DNA from: Lutraria lutraria | Taxonomy: Eukaryota; Mollusca; Bivalvia; Venerida; Mactridae | NCBI GenBank assembly: GCA_964023205.1 | Contig: OZ026848.1 | Coordinates: forward strand, 34,893,912-34,957,911 | Reading direction: 5' to 3' | DNA length: 64,000 bases | In this document: one piece after another, positions 51,716 through 63,666 of the stretch | Numbering within the stretch: the first letter of the stretch is position 1 | Layout of the letters: each line of letters begins with the position of its first letter | The notes under the pieces: generated by a model | Databases searched by the model: none | Told to the model about the DNA's origin: nothing | The model's input: the letters and a program-made list of their open reading frames with translations, nothing else | Program-made: the position numbers and the translations under genes

Positions 51716-52365
51716 AGGTAAATGTCATATATCTGTATCACAACTTATATTTCTAGGTAAATGTCAAATATCTGTATCACAACTTATATGTCTAGGTAAA
51801 TGTCATATCATTTGTATCACAACTTATATGTCTAGATAAATGTCATATGATAAGATCAGTTATATGTCTAGGTAAATGTCATATCATCTGTATCACAACT
51901 TATATTTCTAGATAAATGTCATATGATAAGATCAGTTATATGTCTAGATAAATGTCATATCATTTGTATCACAACTTATATGTCTAGATAAATGTCATAT
52001 GATAAGATCAGTTATATGTCTAGATAAATGTCATATCATCTGTATCACAACTTATATGTCTAGATAAATGTCATATGATAAGATCAGTTATATGTCTAGG
52101 TAAATGTCATATCAGCTGTATCACAACTTATGTCTAGATAAATGTCATATGATAAGATCAGTTATATGTCTAGATAAATGTCATATCATTTGTATCACAA
52201 CTTATATGTCTAGGTAAATGTCATATGATAAGATCAGTTATATGTCTAGATAAATGTCATATCATCTGTATCACAACTTATATGTCTAGGTAAATGTCAT
52301 ATGATAAGATCAGTTATATGTCTAGGTAAATGTCATATGATAAGATCAGTTATAGGTCTAGGTCA
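51716..52365. repeat. 76-bp alternating minisatellite (36-bp + 40-bp sub-units), intronic
   Basis: GATAAGATCAG occurs at 51849, 51925, 52001, 52077, 52151, 52227 and 52303: spacing is 76 bp, once 74 because of a 2-bp loss, then 36 bp to 52339. Both sub-units share TCTAGATAAATGTCATAT (or TCTAGGTAAATG). One continues GATAAGATCAGTTATATG and the other CATCTGTATCACAACTTATATG. The left part (51716-51840) consists of the 40-bp type only. Confidence 0.93.
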
Positions 52366-53324
52366 CGGTTACATGATCTGGTTGTTGCTTAATGGCAATG
52401 TTCTAATAAAGCAGATTTCTAAATTAATGCAAAATCGTGACTACCAACCTTCTTGACAATCATGATCATAATCAGCACCCAATTATCAACAATTTGTTGC
52501 TTTTTTACCCACCTACTTAATGCGTGAACATAGTTTTACTGATTGCAATTCAGTAACTGACATCTTGCCATAGGTATTAAATATACTCACAAATAACAAA
52601 CAAATACTAAACATTACAAATAGGTAAATAAATAGATAAAATAAATAATTAATAAAAATATAAATATATAAACAACTAACTTCATATAAAATGCACTTTT
52701 AATGAAAACAATTTAAATAGAACTGTATGAACATCAAAGGTTCCCCATAACTTTACTTTTTATATATGTTATACCATCCTATACTAAACTGACGACATCT
52801 AGCCTATAACCACGTGTTATTTTCCGCTCACTACTCGTGTGGTCACTTCAGTATCTGGTCCTTCGGACAGTAAAGGTATTATTTAATGCTTCATCAACAG
52901 ATATATATATATAGATGTATAATAGGATGTTTAAAACTACACAACTACATACATGTATACATGTATAGACAAGAGCTAACCTGATGACAATTGCATCATT
53001 TTTCTAATTATAGACATTGAATCAAATTAAGTATAAAATTTATAATCTAACTTGGTACATTAATTCTTATATTTGCTCACTCTGACGCATTAAGAAAGAT
53101 ACATTTCTAGGCAGCAAACTTTACACAACATGGAAAACTCTTAATACTGATCCATTCAAACTAATCATAAACACAATAAATCGTTCAAGCATTTTATAAT
53201 TACATTATAATAATTATGTAATGTCTAATTCAACCAGCACTTTGTAGTATCGTACAAATACACAAATCATACTGCATCTAATAGGTTACAAATTGACAAA
53301 TCGCACGAATCTGAATAACATTTA

Positions 53325-54313
53325 CTCTGAAACCAAGTGAAATATACCGTAATACCTAGTGGAGTATACTCTAATAGCCAGTGAAATATACTCTAATACC
53401 TAGTGAAATATACTCTTATACCTAGAGAAATATACCCTAATACCTAGTGAAATATACCCTAATACCCACTGAATTATACTCTAATACCTAGTGAAATATA
53501 CTCAAATACCTAGTGAAATATACCCGAATACCTAGTGAAATATACTCTAATACCTAGTGAAATATACTCTTATACCTAGTGAAATATACCCTAATACCTA
53601 GTGAAATATACCCTAATACCCACTGAATTATACTCTAATACCTAGTGAAATATACTCAAATACCTAGTGAAATATACCCGAATACCTAGTGAAATATACT
53701 CTAATACCTAGTGAAATATACTCTAATACCTAGTGAAATATACTCTAATACCTAGTGAAATACATCCTAATACCTAGTGAAATATACTCTAATACCTAGT
53801 GAAATACATCCTAATACCTAGTGAAATATACTCAAATACCTAGTGAAATATACCCTAATACCTAGTGAAATATACTCTAATACCTAGTGAAATATACTCT
53901 AATACCTAGTGAAATATACCCTAATACCCACTGAATTATACTCTAATACCTAGTGAAATATACCCTAATACCTAGTGAAATATACTCTAATACCAAGTGA
54001 AATATACCCTAATACCCACTGAATTATACTATAATACCTAGTGAAATATACCCTAAAACCTAGTGAAATATACTCTAATACCTAGTGAAATACATCCTAA
54101 TACCTAGTGAAATATACCCTAATACCTAGTGAAATATACTCTAATACCTAGTGAAATACATCCTAATACCTAGTGAAATATACCCTGATACCTAGTGAAA
54201 TATACCCTAATACCTAGTGATATATACCATAATACTTAGTGAAATATACCCTAATACCTACTGAAATATACCCTAATACCTAGTGAAATATACCATAATA
54301 CTTAGTGAAATAT
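53325..54313. repeat. 22-bp minisatellite (about 45 copies), intronic
   Basis: Unit of AATACCTAGTGAAATATA plus CTCT, CCCT, CTCA, CCCG or similar. The variant AATACCCACTGAATTATA recurs near 53461, 53616, 53924 and 54011, showing local block duplication. Boundaries are sharp. Confidence 0.96.
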
Positions 54314-54869
54314 ACATTTTAAATTTATTCGGATGCGAACCTTTGTGTGGAAGTGTTTTCGAAAAATCAAATATTTGCATACGTTTGAAGCACTTTATTT
54401 TCTAATTGTATAACTAGTATGTTATTATTATATTTTGTTTATTGATTGTACAATTGCGTCATCTTAACAGCAAATGTTCGGTTAGTTTGCGCCCAGCAGT
54501 CTTGATTTTCATAATTGCTATAATAATAATATCCTAAGGTTTAATTTCATCTTTGCAGACTTGTTGGTCCACATATAACACAGTTAATTACAGATAATTG
54601 CTTGACACGCATTGTACAAATAAACACTTGGTGTGCGAACTAAATATTTTAGCACCTTTATGAAGAAAAAAGAAAAATATTTCATACTTTTAAATTATTT
54701 TTCGAATATTTGATTCCGTTTTTTTTCATGTTCGCCGAATATTCGAATACAATTCCCAGTCTTAGTATATTTATATACATGTAAAATGTTCATTTCTCAA
54801 CGAATATGAACTACTTTTAAATACTTTTAACTGATTAATTCGTCAATTTTTGTCTTGATATAACATTAC

Positions 54870-55338
54870 CATCGTAATTTTCCTTTGCCGTTTGAATGAG
54901 TTGAGTTACTTTGTCTGGATTATTTTCTACTTCCGCTAAATATCTACAATAATCAGCTCGAAGTTTATGATAGAATATGTCACTTTCTTCGTCTTTAACA
55001 ATCGGAACCAATTTTGTATCTAACATAGACAAAAGTTCACGACACAAATCCGTGAATTCTTTGGTCACTATGGTTTTGTATTCTGTCAGCAGTTTCTTCT
55101 TGTAAGCATTTAATCCTCGGCCTTCCTGGATTTTGTTTAAGGCACGAAGAGAACGCCGCCGTGCACCCACCTCAAACTTATAGGCCACAGCCAGTAGTTC
55201 CCTTTCCTCAGCTGTAAGATGTTGTGACTTTGGCAATATTGTTACGAGTTCTCTAACAACATTTACCATGTCTTCATATAGATTAGAAGACGCACATAGT
55301 TTTGCACGGATCACCAAATCATCTCTCCTTGCAGCCAT
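54870..55338 (-). CDS. 14-3-3 family protein, exon 1 (residues 1-157), divergent
   Basis: The frame opens with ATG at 55338 in a good Kozak context (AACATGG) and encodes MAARRDDLVIRAKL onward. With exon 2 the protein is 251 residues, close to the usual 245-250. Family hallmarks are LLAVAYKFEVGARRRS (residues 49-63) and DYCRYLAEVE (129-138). The basic phosphate-binding set K54, R61, R132 and Y133 (zeta K49, R56, R127, Y128) is complete, so phosphopeptide binding is expected. Oddities compared with zeta: L20 replaces R18 and I90 replaces K85, removing one partner in each of two dimer salt bridges, while Y87 and E94 (zeta Y82, E89) are kept; and the loop between helices B and C is three residues longer. 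The frame is intact with no stops, so it is not called a pseudogene. Which paralogue class it belongs to is unclear; an upstream non-coding exon is possible. Confidence 0.94.
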
Positions 55339-55358
55339 GTTGTACACTATTCGACACG

Positions 55359-55366
55359 TTTATATA
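55359..55366 (-). promoter_or_regulatory. TATA-box-like sequence upstream of 14-3-3
   Basis: The minus strand reads TATATAAA here, ending 20 bp before the ATG. That is too close for a normal TATA-to-start spacing with a 5' leader, so it may be fortuitous or may serve a very short leader. Confidence 0.2.
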
Positions 55367-55906
55367 ACCTTGTAGTTTCCAACAATAGACATTTTCAATT
55401 TAATCTTAACTAAATAACAGTCAGACTATATCCAGCATGAGTCGTAGATACATAATTACTAAACTTTCTCCGTAAATTGCAATAAATATTTACATCGAAA
55501 TTTATATTCTAATAAACGAAATGCATGCACCAACATAAACTGTAGATATTTTGTGAACTAAACCAGAAATACCATGTATACATTTAAATTTAATTACACC
55601 GAAAATCCCGAGTGAATAGTCTTTTGAGTCTATTCAAATAAAACGTGAAAATGAATTGAACCTAAAACGTTGAAAATTGTATAAATATATTGATTTTTGT
55701 AGATGTTTTTGTTACGGCGGTATATTGAATATAAATACTTCTTCATAGCTGTAATCGTTGAATACTGAATTCAATAAAATGTAAGATAAAGTTATAGCTT
55801 GCAGAGTGCGCCTTCATAATGATTCAATGTTTACTTTTATACAATGAATCCCAAAATGCATGCTTATCTTAACAATTTTTTTGTATTTGACTGAATAAAT
55901 TCTAAC
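55367..55906. other. Upstream flank of the 14-3-3 gene, no feature recognised
   Basis: AT-rich single-copy-looking DNA. No open frame of note, repeat or RNA. It should hold the 14-3-3 promoter, but no convincing motif cluster is seen. Confidence 0.5.
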
Positions 55907-56102
55907 ATTACCAGCTGGGATGTTAGTTAAAATTCATTATCGGTTTGATGATAAATTGAGATGTTCATATTTTCTGTACGATGTCCATTAATATTGTCAT
56001 ATACGATATTGTATCATCTTCTTTTTGATAGTCGCCATAGATTCTGTTGTTTATTTTCATTGTTAATATAATATAAGTACAAGGTTTCCTAAAGCCTCCC
56101 TT

Positions 56103-56757
56103 GGAGATATACACCTCACTTGTATGTATACTTGTATGTACATCACTTATGTATACGGCTTTATATCAACGACAGATGTGTATATCTCACTTGTATGTAT
56201 ACTTGTATGTACATCACTTATGTATACGGCTTTATATCAACGACATATGTGTATATCTCACTTGTATGTATACTTGTATGTACATCACTTATGTATACGG
56301 CTTTATATCAACGACAGATGTGTATATCTCACTTGTATGTATACTTGTATGTACATCACTTATGTATACGGCTTTATAGCAACGACATATGTGTATATCT
56401 CACTTGTATGTATACTTGTATGTACATCACTTATGTATACGGCTTTATATCAACGACAGATGTGTATATCTCACTTGTATGTATACTTGTATGTACATCA
56501 CTTATGTATACGGCTTTATATCAACGACATATGTGTATATCTCACTTGTATGTATACTTGTATGTACATCACTTATGTATACGGCTTTATATCAACGACA
56601 GATGTGTATATCTCACTTGTATGTATACTTGTATGTACATCACTTATGTATACGGCTTTATATCAACGACATATGTGTATATCTCACTTGTATGTATACT
56701 TGTATGTACATCACTTATGTATACGGCTTTATATCAACGACAGATGTGTATCTACTA
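56103..56757. repeat. 71-bp minisatellite, copy A (about 9 units)
   Basis: GACAGATG at 56171 and GACATATG at 56242 are 71 bp apart, and the two forms alternate, giving a 142-bp dimer. Each unit contains CACTTGTATGTATACTTG and CATCACTTATGTATACGG. All three plus-strand frames are free of stops through the array; this follows from the monomer and is not evidence for a protein. Confidence 0.95.
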
Positions 56758-56986
56758 GTTGTTCATATTTTGAAGGAACTTCATCTAGTTTCCAAAGGAT
56801 TTCACCAGGAGAAGACAGTCTCCCTTACCAAATCCCTATTAAGACTTTCTTCGCTGGAACCCGGTCTGTCTATGAAATACTTAGCCCAGCAGTGGGAACC
56901 AGTGTACACATATTCCTACAATCGCGTTTTTCTAAAATGTGTCAAGGGTTCGTTTAAATACACATCATAGTAAGGTTAACTATGGA

Positions 56987-57375
56987 TGTCACGTAAATTG
57001 GCATGTCACGTGGTAGGTGGTAGACATGTCACGTGGTAGCATGTCACGTGGTAGGCATGTGGTAGCATGGCTCGTGGTAGGAATATCACGTGGTAGCGTG
57101 TCACGTGATAGGCATGTCACGTGGTCGTTGGTAGGCATGCCACGTGGTAGGTATGTCACTTGATAGGTGGTAGGTATATCACGTGGTCGGTGGTAGGTAT
57201 GTCACGTGGTAGATGGTAGGTATATCACGTGGTAGGTGGTAGGCATGTCACGAGATAGGTTGTAGGTATATCATGTGGTAGGTGGTAGGTATGTCACGTG
57301 ATAGGTTGTAGGCATGTCACGTTGTCGGTGGTAGACATGTCACATGGTAGGTGGTAGGCATGTCACGTGATAGGC
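56987..57375. repeat. Irregular CACGTG-rich minisatellite, copy A
   Basis: Degenerate units such as CATGTCACGTGGTAGGTGG with variable length (about 15-24 bp). About a dozen perfect CACGTG palindromes occur in 390 bp; other units carry broken forms (CACTTG, CACGAG, CATGTG, CACGTT, CACATG). Confidence 0.88.
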
Positions 57376-57508
57376 ATGCATTGCATGTATTTCTAATTCT
57401 ATATCATGCCGGTATACGATTTCTTGAACAATATTCACAATGTAAATATAGAGAGGCAATACAACTAAACAAATCATTTGTATCATATCGTATATGTTTC
57501 ATACTCGG

Positions 57509-57671
57509 ACAGTCGAACCTTTGTGAAAGACATATTTGGAGCTTTATTGACTGGTAACCTATATTCGGAGGTCATTTCGTTATAAATAAACAATGAAGGC
57601 TTTTAAAAGAATAACCTTTATTCACTGGATGGTCGCTATGGAGAACAGGCCGCTCACTCAGGGTTCACTGT
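57509..57671. mobile_element. Possible degenerate MITE, copy A
   Basis: The left end ACAGTCGAACCTTTGTGAAAG and the inverted right end (GGGTTCACTGT at 57661-57671) are similar with gaps, about 163 bp apart. ACAGT-GAACC ends recall a common invertebrate MITE family. No target duplication is visible, so this is tentative. Confidence 0.35.
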
Positions 57672-57821
57672 ATGTGCTTGACATTATATTTACAGAACAA
57701 ACAAAATAGAAACATGGTGATGTAAGAACCAGGATGGAACTGACATTATATACATGTAAGAGGTGGGATTAAATACAGGTGTTACACTGACGTAGAAACA
57801 GACAGATAACGTCGACAATAC

Positions 57822-58110
57822 CATAGTTCCCATATCTACAATATTCACCTCCCTTGGCAAATTTAACGAGCATTGGTAGAAGATATTTATATTTATGATT
57901 TGATCACTCTAAATATAGGATATTCATATGTGACAACTACATTTTCTTAAACCTGATATGCTTATGGTTTTAACAAGTTCATGATTAAGTTACCTTTTAT
58001 AAACAGGGTTGTGTAATAACTACGTTTCTACTTTTTCAAATAAGCACATAAGAAATTTACCATCAAAGATGACACCAAGGGAGGTAAATGTTGTAGATGT
58101 GGGAACTATG
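57822..58110. mobile_element. 289-bp MITE with 36-bp terminal inverted repeats, copy A
   Basis: CATAGTTCCCATATCTACAA (57822 on, through CCTCCCTTGG at 57857) is mirrored by CCAAGGGAGGTAAATG through GGGAACTATG (58075-58110), with about three mismatches in 36. TA lies beside the right end and one base from the left end, suggesting a TA target duplication. The interior is AT-rich without a frame. Elements ending in a CCTCCCTTG motif are, from memory, common in molluscs. Confidence 0.75.
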
Positions 58111-58155
58111 TATAAAGCTACAGTCAAATTATCACAGTATTGTAAATTATTTTTA

Positions 58156-58976
58156 AGAAAAAATCAACTATTTGTTTAATCAAAAAAGGAGATTGATAAT
58201 GCAATTATACGTATCTTACATCAATCGGAACTCCTCGGCGTTTGTCTAAAGAATTGTGCCTCGGACATAATAGGCAGGCTCCCATTTTGTTGTTGTTGTT
58301 CACGGGCTACTTTCCATCATTACTGACTCTGGGAATCCAACAATGGAAACAACATGTTTCTCTTTTCAATTTGAACTTGGTGCCCATTATGAAAATCTCG
58401 AAAAATAAATACGTTTGAATTCAGAAATTCTGATAATGATTCTTGAAACGAGTGCCTAGTGTTGATAATAACCAAAATTTGTAATCCTACACGTATGAAC
58501 AAGGCGTATTTCTCAGTTACGGAAATGCCCGAGTAGTTACGATTGAACTGACATAAAACTGCTACTACAACAACAACACCAACAAGGAAATATAATATTT
58601 ATTTGTATAATAAAAATTAATTAGAAGGATTTGATAAATAATAACTTTGTTAGGCTTCATACTTAAAATACAATAGATAAACCAGTGAATGCAATATTGG
58701 ATTTAACAAATTACTAATTTAAAATAAAGTTATCACATCCCAAAGTCCTATTTCATTAATTTTGAAACTAATACAGTTACACTGTTATGAACACATATTA
58801 AATGCTATTTCTAAATAAAACTTTGTAATAAAACAAACGGGTGAAAGGTTAAATTAAATTCACAGCTACATAACACAGGCACTCAGCTTGTATAATATAT
58901 ATAATGCTATATTGAGTCTAATTTAATTATTTAATGATGTCTAATTTAATTATGTTATAGTTTAATAATTAATACT
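58156..58976. other. Single-copy AT-rich region, no gene recognised
   Basis: A 60-codon minus-strand frame (58320-58502) resembles no family I know and has no supporting signal. The rest is low-complexity AT-rich sequence with a short TTGTTGTTGTT run near 58290. It belongs to the duplicated unit; its second copy would lie beyond the window. Confidence 0.5.
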
Positions 58977-61609
58977 GATAAGCATAAACCGATACACACA
59001 TACATTGATAAACACATACATTGATACACACATACATTGATACACACATACATTGATACATGCTTGATACACACATACATTGATACATGCTTGATACACA
59101 CATACATTGATACATGCTTGATACACACATACATTGACACACACATACATTGATACATGCTTGATACACACATACATTGATACACACATACATTGATACA
59201 TGCTTGATACACACATACATTGATACACACATACATTGATACACACATACATTGATACATGCTTGATACACACATACATTGATACATGCTTGATACACAC
59301 ATACATTGACACACACATACATTGATACATGCTTGATACACACATACATTGATACACACATACATTGATACATGCTTGATACACACATACATTGACACAC
59401 ACATACATTGATACATGCTTGATACACACATACATTGATACACACATACATTGATACATGCTTGATACACACATACATTGACACACACATACATTGATAC
59501 ACACATACATTGATACATGCTTGATACACACATACATTGATACATGCTTGATACACACATACATTGATACATGCTTGATACACATAAATTGATACATGCT
59601 TGATACACACATACATTGATACATGCTTGATACACACATACATTGATACATGCTTGATACACACATACATTGATACACACATACATTGATACATGCTTGA
59701 TACACTTATACATTGATACATGCTTGATACACACATAAATTGATACATGATTGATACACACATACATTGACACACACATACATTGATACATGCTTGATAC
59801 ACATAAATTGATACATGCTTGATACACACATACATTGATACATGCTTGATACACACATACATTGATAATTGCTTGATACACACATACATTGATACACACA
59901 TACATTGATACACACATACATTGATACATGCTTGATACACATATACATTGATACATGCTTGATACACACATAAATTGATACATGCTTGATACATGCTTGA
60001 TACACATATACATTGATACATGCTTGATACACATATACATTGATACATGCTTGATACACACATACATTGATACATGCTTGATACACACATACATTGATAC
60101 ATGCTTGATACACACATACATTGATACACACATACATTGATACATGCTTGATACACATATACATTGATACATGCTTGATACACACATAAATTGATACATG
60201 CTTGATACACACATACATTGACACACACATACATTGATACATGCTTGATACACATAAATTGATACATGCTTGATACACACATACATTGATACATGCTTGA
60301 TACACACATACATTGATACATGCTTGATACACATATACATTGATACATGCTTGATACACATATACATTGATATATACATTGATATATACATTTATACATG
60401 CTTGATACACACATACATTGATACTTGCTTGATACACACATACATTGATATATACATTGATACATGCTTGATACACACATACATTGATATATACATTGAT
60501 ATTTACATTGATACATGCTTGATACACACATAAATTGATACATGCTTGATACACACATACATTGACACACACATACATTGATACATGCTTGATACACATA
60601 AATTGATACATGCTTGATACACACATACATTGATACATGCTTGATACACACATACATTGATACATGCTTGATACACACATACATTGATACACACATACAT
60701 TGATACATGCTTGATACACATATACATTGATACATGCTTGATACACACATAAATTGATACATGCTTGATACATGCTTGATACACATATACATTGATACAT
60801 GCTTGATACACATATACATTGATACATGCTTGATACACACATACATTGATGCATGCTTGATACACACATACATTGATACATGCTTGATACACACATACAT
60901 TGATACAATCATGCTTGATACACATATACATTGATACATGCTTGATACACATATACATTGATATATACATTGATATATACATTTATACATGCTTGATACA
61001 CACATACATTGATAAATACATTGATATATACATTGATACACACATAAATTGATACATGCTTGATACACACATACATTGATATATACATTGATATATACAT
61101 TTATACATACATTGATACATGCTTGATACACACATACATTGATACATGCTTGATACACACATACATTGATATATACATTGATATATACATTGATACATGC
61201 TTGATACACACATAAATTGATACATGCTTGATACACACATACATTGATATATACATTGATATATACATTGATACATACATTGATACATGCTTGATACACA
61301 TATACATTGATATATACATTGATATATACATTGATACATGCTTGATACACACATACATTGATATATACATTGATATATTCATTGATACATGCTTGATACA
61401 CACATACATTGATATATACATTGATATATACATTGATACATACATTGATACATGCTTGATACACACATACATTGATATATACATTGATATATACATTGAT
61501 ACATGCTTGATACACACATACATTGATACATGCTTGATACACACATACATTGATATATACATTGATATATACATTGATACATGCTTGATACACACATACA
61601 TTGATATAT
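58977..61609. repeat. Composite minisatellite of CATACATTGATA-type units
   Basis: Built from three interleaved words: CACACATACATTGATA (16 bp), CATGCTTGATA (11 bp) and TATATACATTGA (12 bp). The 16+11 pair dominates from 58977 to 60360; the 12-bp word becomes frequent in 60360-60520 and after 60960. Internal blocks are duplicated: the variant CATGCTTGATACATGCTTGA appears at 59981 and 60760. Minus-strand frames are long only because the words lack stops there. Confidence 0.93.
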
Positions 61610-61805
61610 ATTACCAGCTGGGATGTTAGTTAAAATTTATTATCGGTTTGATGATAAATTGAGATGTTCATATTTTCTGTACGATGTCCATTAATATTGT
61701 CATATACGATATTGTATCATCTTCTTTTTGATAGTCGCCATAGATTCTGTTGTTTATTTTCATTGTTAATATAATATAAGTACAAGGTTTCCTAAAGCCT
61801 CCCTT

Positions 61806-62602
61806 GGAGATATACACCTCACTTGTATGTATACTTGTATGTACATCACTTATGTATACGGCTTTATATCAACGACAGATGTGTATATCTCACTTGTATG
61901 TATACTTGTATGTACATCACTTATGTATACGGCTTTATATCAACGACATATGTGTATATCTCACTTGTATGTATACTTGTATGTACATCACTTATGTATA
62001 CGGCTTTATATCAACGACAGATGTGTATATCTCACTTGTATGTATACTTGTATGTACATCACTTATGTATACGGCTTTATATCAACGACATATGTGTATA
62101 TCTCACTTGTATGTATACTTGTATGTACATCACTTATGTATACGGCTTTATATCAACGACAGATGTGTATATCTCACTTGTATGTATACTTGTATGTACA
62201 TCACTTATGTATACGGCTTTATAGCAACGACATATGTGTATATCTCACTTGTATGTATACTTGTATGTACATCACTTATGTATACGGCTTTATATCAACG
62301 ACAGATGTGTATATCTCACTTGTATGTATACTTGTATGTACATCACTTATGTATACGGCTTTATATCAACGACATATGTGTATATCTCACTTGTATGTAT
62401 ACTTGTATGTACATCACTTATGTATACGGCTTTATATCAACGACAGATGTGTATATCTCACTTGTATGTATACTTGTATGTACATCACTTATGTATACGG
62501 CTTTATATCAACGACATATGTGTATATCTCACTTGTATGTATACTTGTATGTACATCACTTATGTATACGGCTTTATATCAACGACAGATGTGTATCTAC
62601 TA
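61806..62602. repeat. 71-bp minisatellite, copy B (about 11 units)
   Basis: Same alternating GACAGATG/GACATATG units as copy A, with exactly one extra 142-bp dimer. The single variant TTTATAGCAACGAC occurs in both copies (56375 and 62220), also 5845 bp apart, which places the extra dimer upstream of it. Confidence 0.95.
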
Positions 62603-62831
62603 GTTGTTCATATTTTGAAGGAACTTCATCTAGTTTCCAAAGGATTTCACCAGGAGAAGACAGTCTCCCTTACCAAATCCCTATTAAGACTTTCTTCGCT
62701 GGAACCCGGTCTGTCTATGAAATACTTAGCCCAGCAGTGGGAACCAGTGTACACATATTCCTACAATCGCGTTTTTCTAAAATGTGTCAAGGGTTCGTTT
62801 AAATACACATCATAGTAAGGTTAACTATGGA

Positions 62832-63220
62832 TGTCACGTAAATTGGCATGTCACGTGGTAGGTGGTAGACATGTCACGTGGTAGCATGTCACGTGGTAGG
62901 CATGTGGTAGCATGGCTCGTGGTAGGAATATCACGTGGTAGCGTGTCACGTGATAGGCATGTCACGTGGTCGTTGGTAGGCATGCCACGTGGTAGGTATG
63001 TCACTTGATAGGTGGTAGGTATGTCACGTGGTCGGTGGTAGGTATGTCACGTGGTAGATGGTAGGTATATCACGTGGTAGGTGGTAGGCATGTCACGAGA
63101 TAGGTTGTAGGTATATCATGTGGTAGGTGGTAGGTATGTCACGTGATAGGTTGTAGGCATGTCACGTTGTCGGTGGTAGACATGTCACATGGTAGGTGGT
63201 AGGCATGTCACGTGATAGGC
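62832..63220. repeat. Irregular CACGTG-rich minisatellite, copy B
   Basis: Matches copy A base for base except for one substitution seen (GTATGTCACGTGG here, GTATATCACGTGG in copy A near 57177). Confidence 0.88.
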
Positions 63221-63353
63221 ATGCATTGCATGTATTTCTAATTCTATATCATGCCGGTATACGATTTCTTGAACAATATTCACAATGTAAATATAGAGAG
63301 GCAATACAACTAAACAAATCATTTGTATCATATCGTATATGTTTCATACTCGG

Positions 63354-63516
63354 ACAGTCGAACCTTTGTGAAAGACATATTTGGAGCTTTATTGACTGGT
63401 AACCTATATTCGGAGGTCATTTCGTTATAAATAAACAATGAAGGCTTTTAAAAGAATAACCTTTATTCACTGGATGGTCGCTATGGAGAACAGGCCGCTC
63501 ACTCAGGGTTCACTGT
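63354..63516. mobile_element. Possible degenerate MITE, copy B
   Basis: Copy of 57509-57671 carried along by the segmental duplication; same weak terminal inverted repeats. Confidence 0.35.
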
Positions 63517-63666
63517 ATGTGCTTGACATTATATTTACAGAACAAACAAAATAGAAACATGGTGATGTAAGAACCAGGATGGAACTGACATTATATACAT
63601 GTAAGAGGTGGGATTAAATACAGGTGTTACACTGACGTAGAAACAGACAGATAACGTCGACAATAC

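Larger units (their letters stand above)
50516..54869 (-). other. Phase-1 intron of the 14-3-3 gene, rich in tandem repeats
   Basis: The intron is 4354 bp, donor GTAATG (54869 downward), acceptor TTTTTCAG. It contains a 155-bp MITE (50541-50695) and minisatellites at 51204-51715, 51716-52365 and 53325-54313. The remaining pieces (50696-51203, 52366-53324, 54314-54868) are AT-rich; I recognise no gene, RNA or further element in them, only short AT runs such as the TATATATATATAG tract near 52905. Confidence 0.88.
55907..58155. repeat. Segmental tandem duplication, copy A (visible part)
   Basis: From ATTACCAGCTGGGATG onward this matches 61610-64000 at an offset of 5703 bp. After the 71-bp minisatellite the offset is 5845 bp and stays constant to the window end. 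I saw only isolated substitutions (near 55932 and 57177). The duplicated unit runs from 55907 to 61609, so copy B follows copy A directly; copy B is cut by the window edge. Confidence 0.95.

Noticed and set aside
50229..55338. 14-3-3 locus as a processed pseudogene
   Set aside because: It has a genuine intron with consensus splice sites, no stops or frameshifts, and all ligand-binding residues.
55339..55347. Upstream in-frame GTG as the start of the 14-3-3 protein
   Set aside because: The ATG at 55338 has a good Kozak context and gives the usual family length; GTG starts are not expected here.
56101..56970. Three overlapping plus-strand frames of 193-277 codons, and the same at 61804-62815
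   Set aside because: They consist of the 71-bp minisatellite, which lacks stops in every forward frame, plus short read-through into non-coding DNA.
57351..57557. 68-codon plus-strand frame, duplicated at 63196-63402
   Set aside because: It begins in the CACGTG minisatellite and ends in a possible MITE; its presence in both copies follows from the segmental duplication.
58320..58502. 60-codon minus-strand frame
   Set aside because: No recognisable family; in AT-rich single-copy DNA without supporting signals.
58955..61601. Minus-strand frames up to 874 codons rich in Cys, Met, Tyr and Ile (CVSSMYQ-type repeats)
   Set aside because: Translation of the CATACATTGATA composite minisatellite; several frames overlap in the same DNA and none has a domain.
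60270..61629. Plus-strand frames with IYIDTCLIHTYID repeats
   Set aside because: Opposite-strand reading of the same minisatellite.
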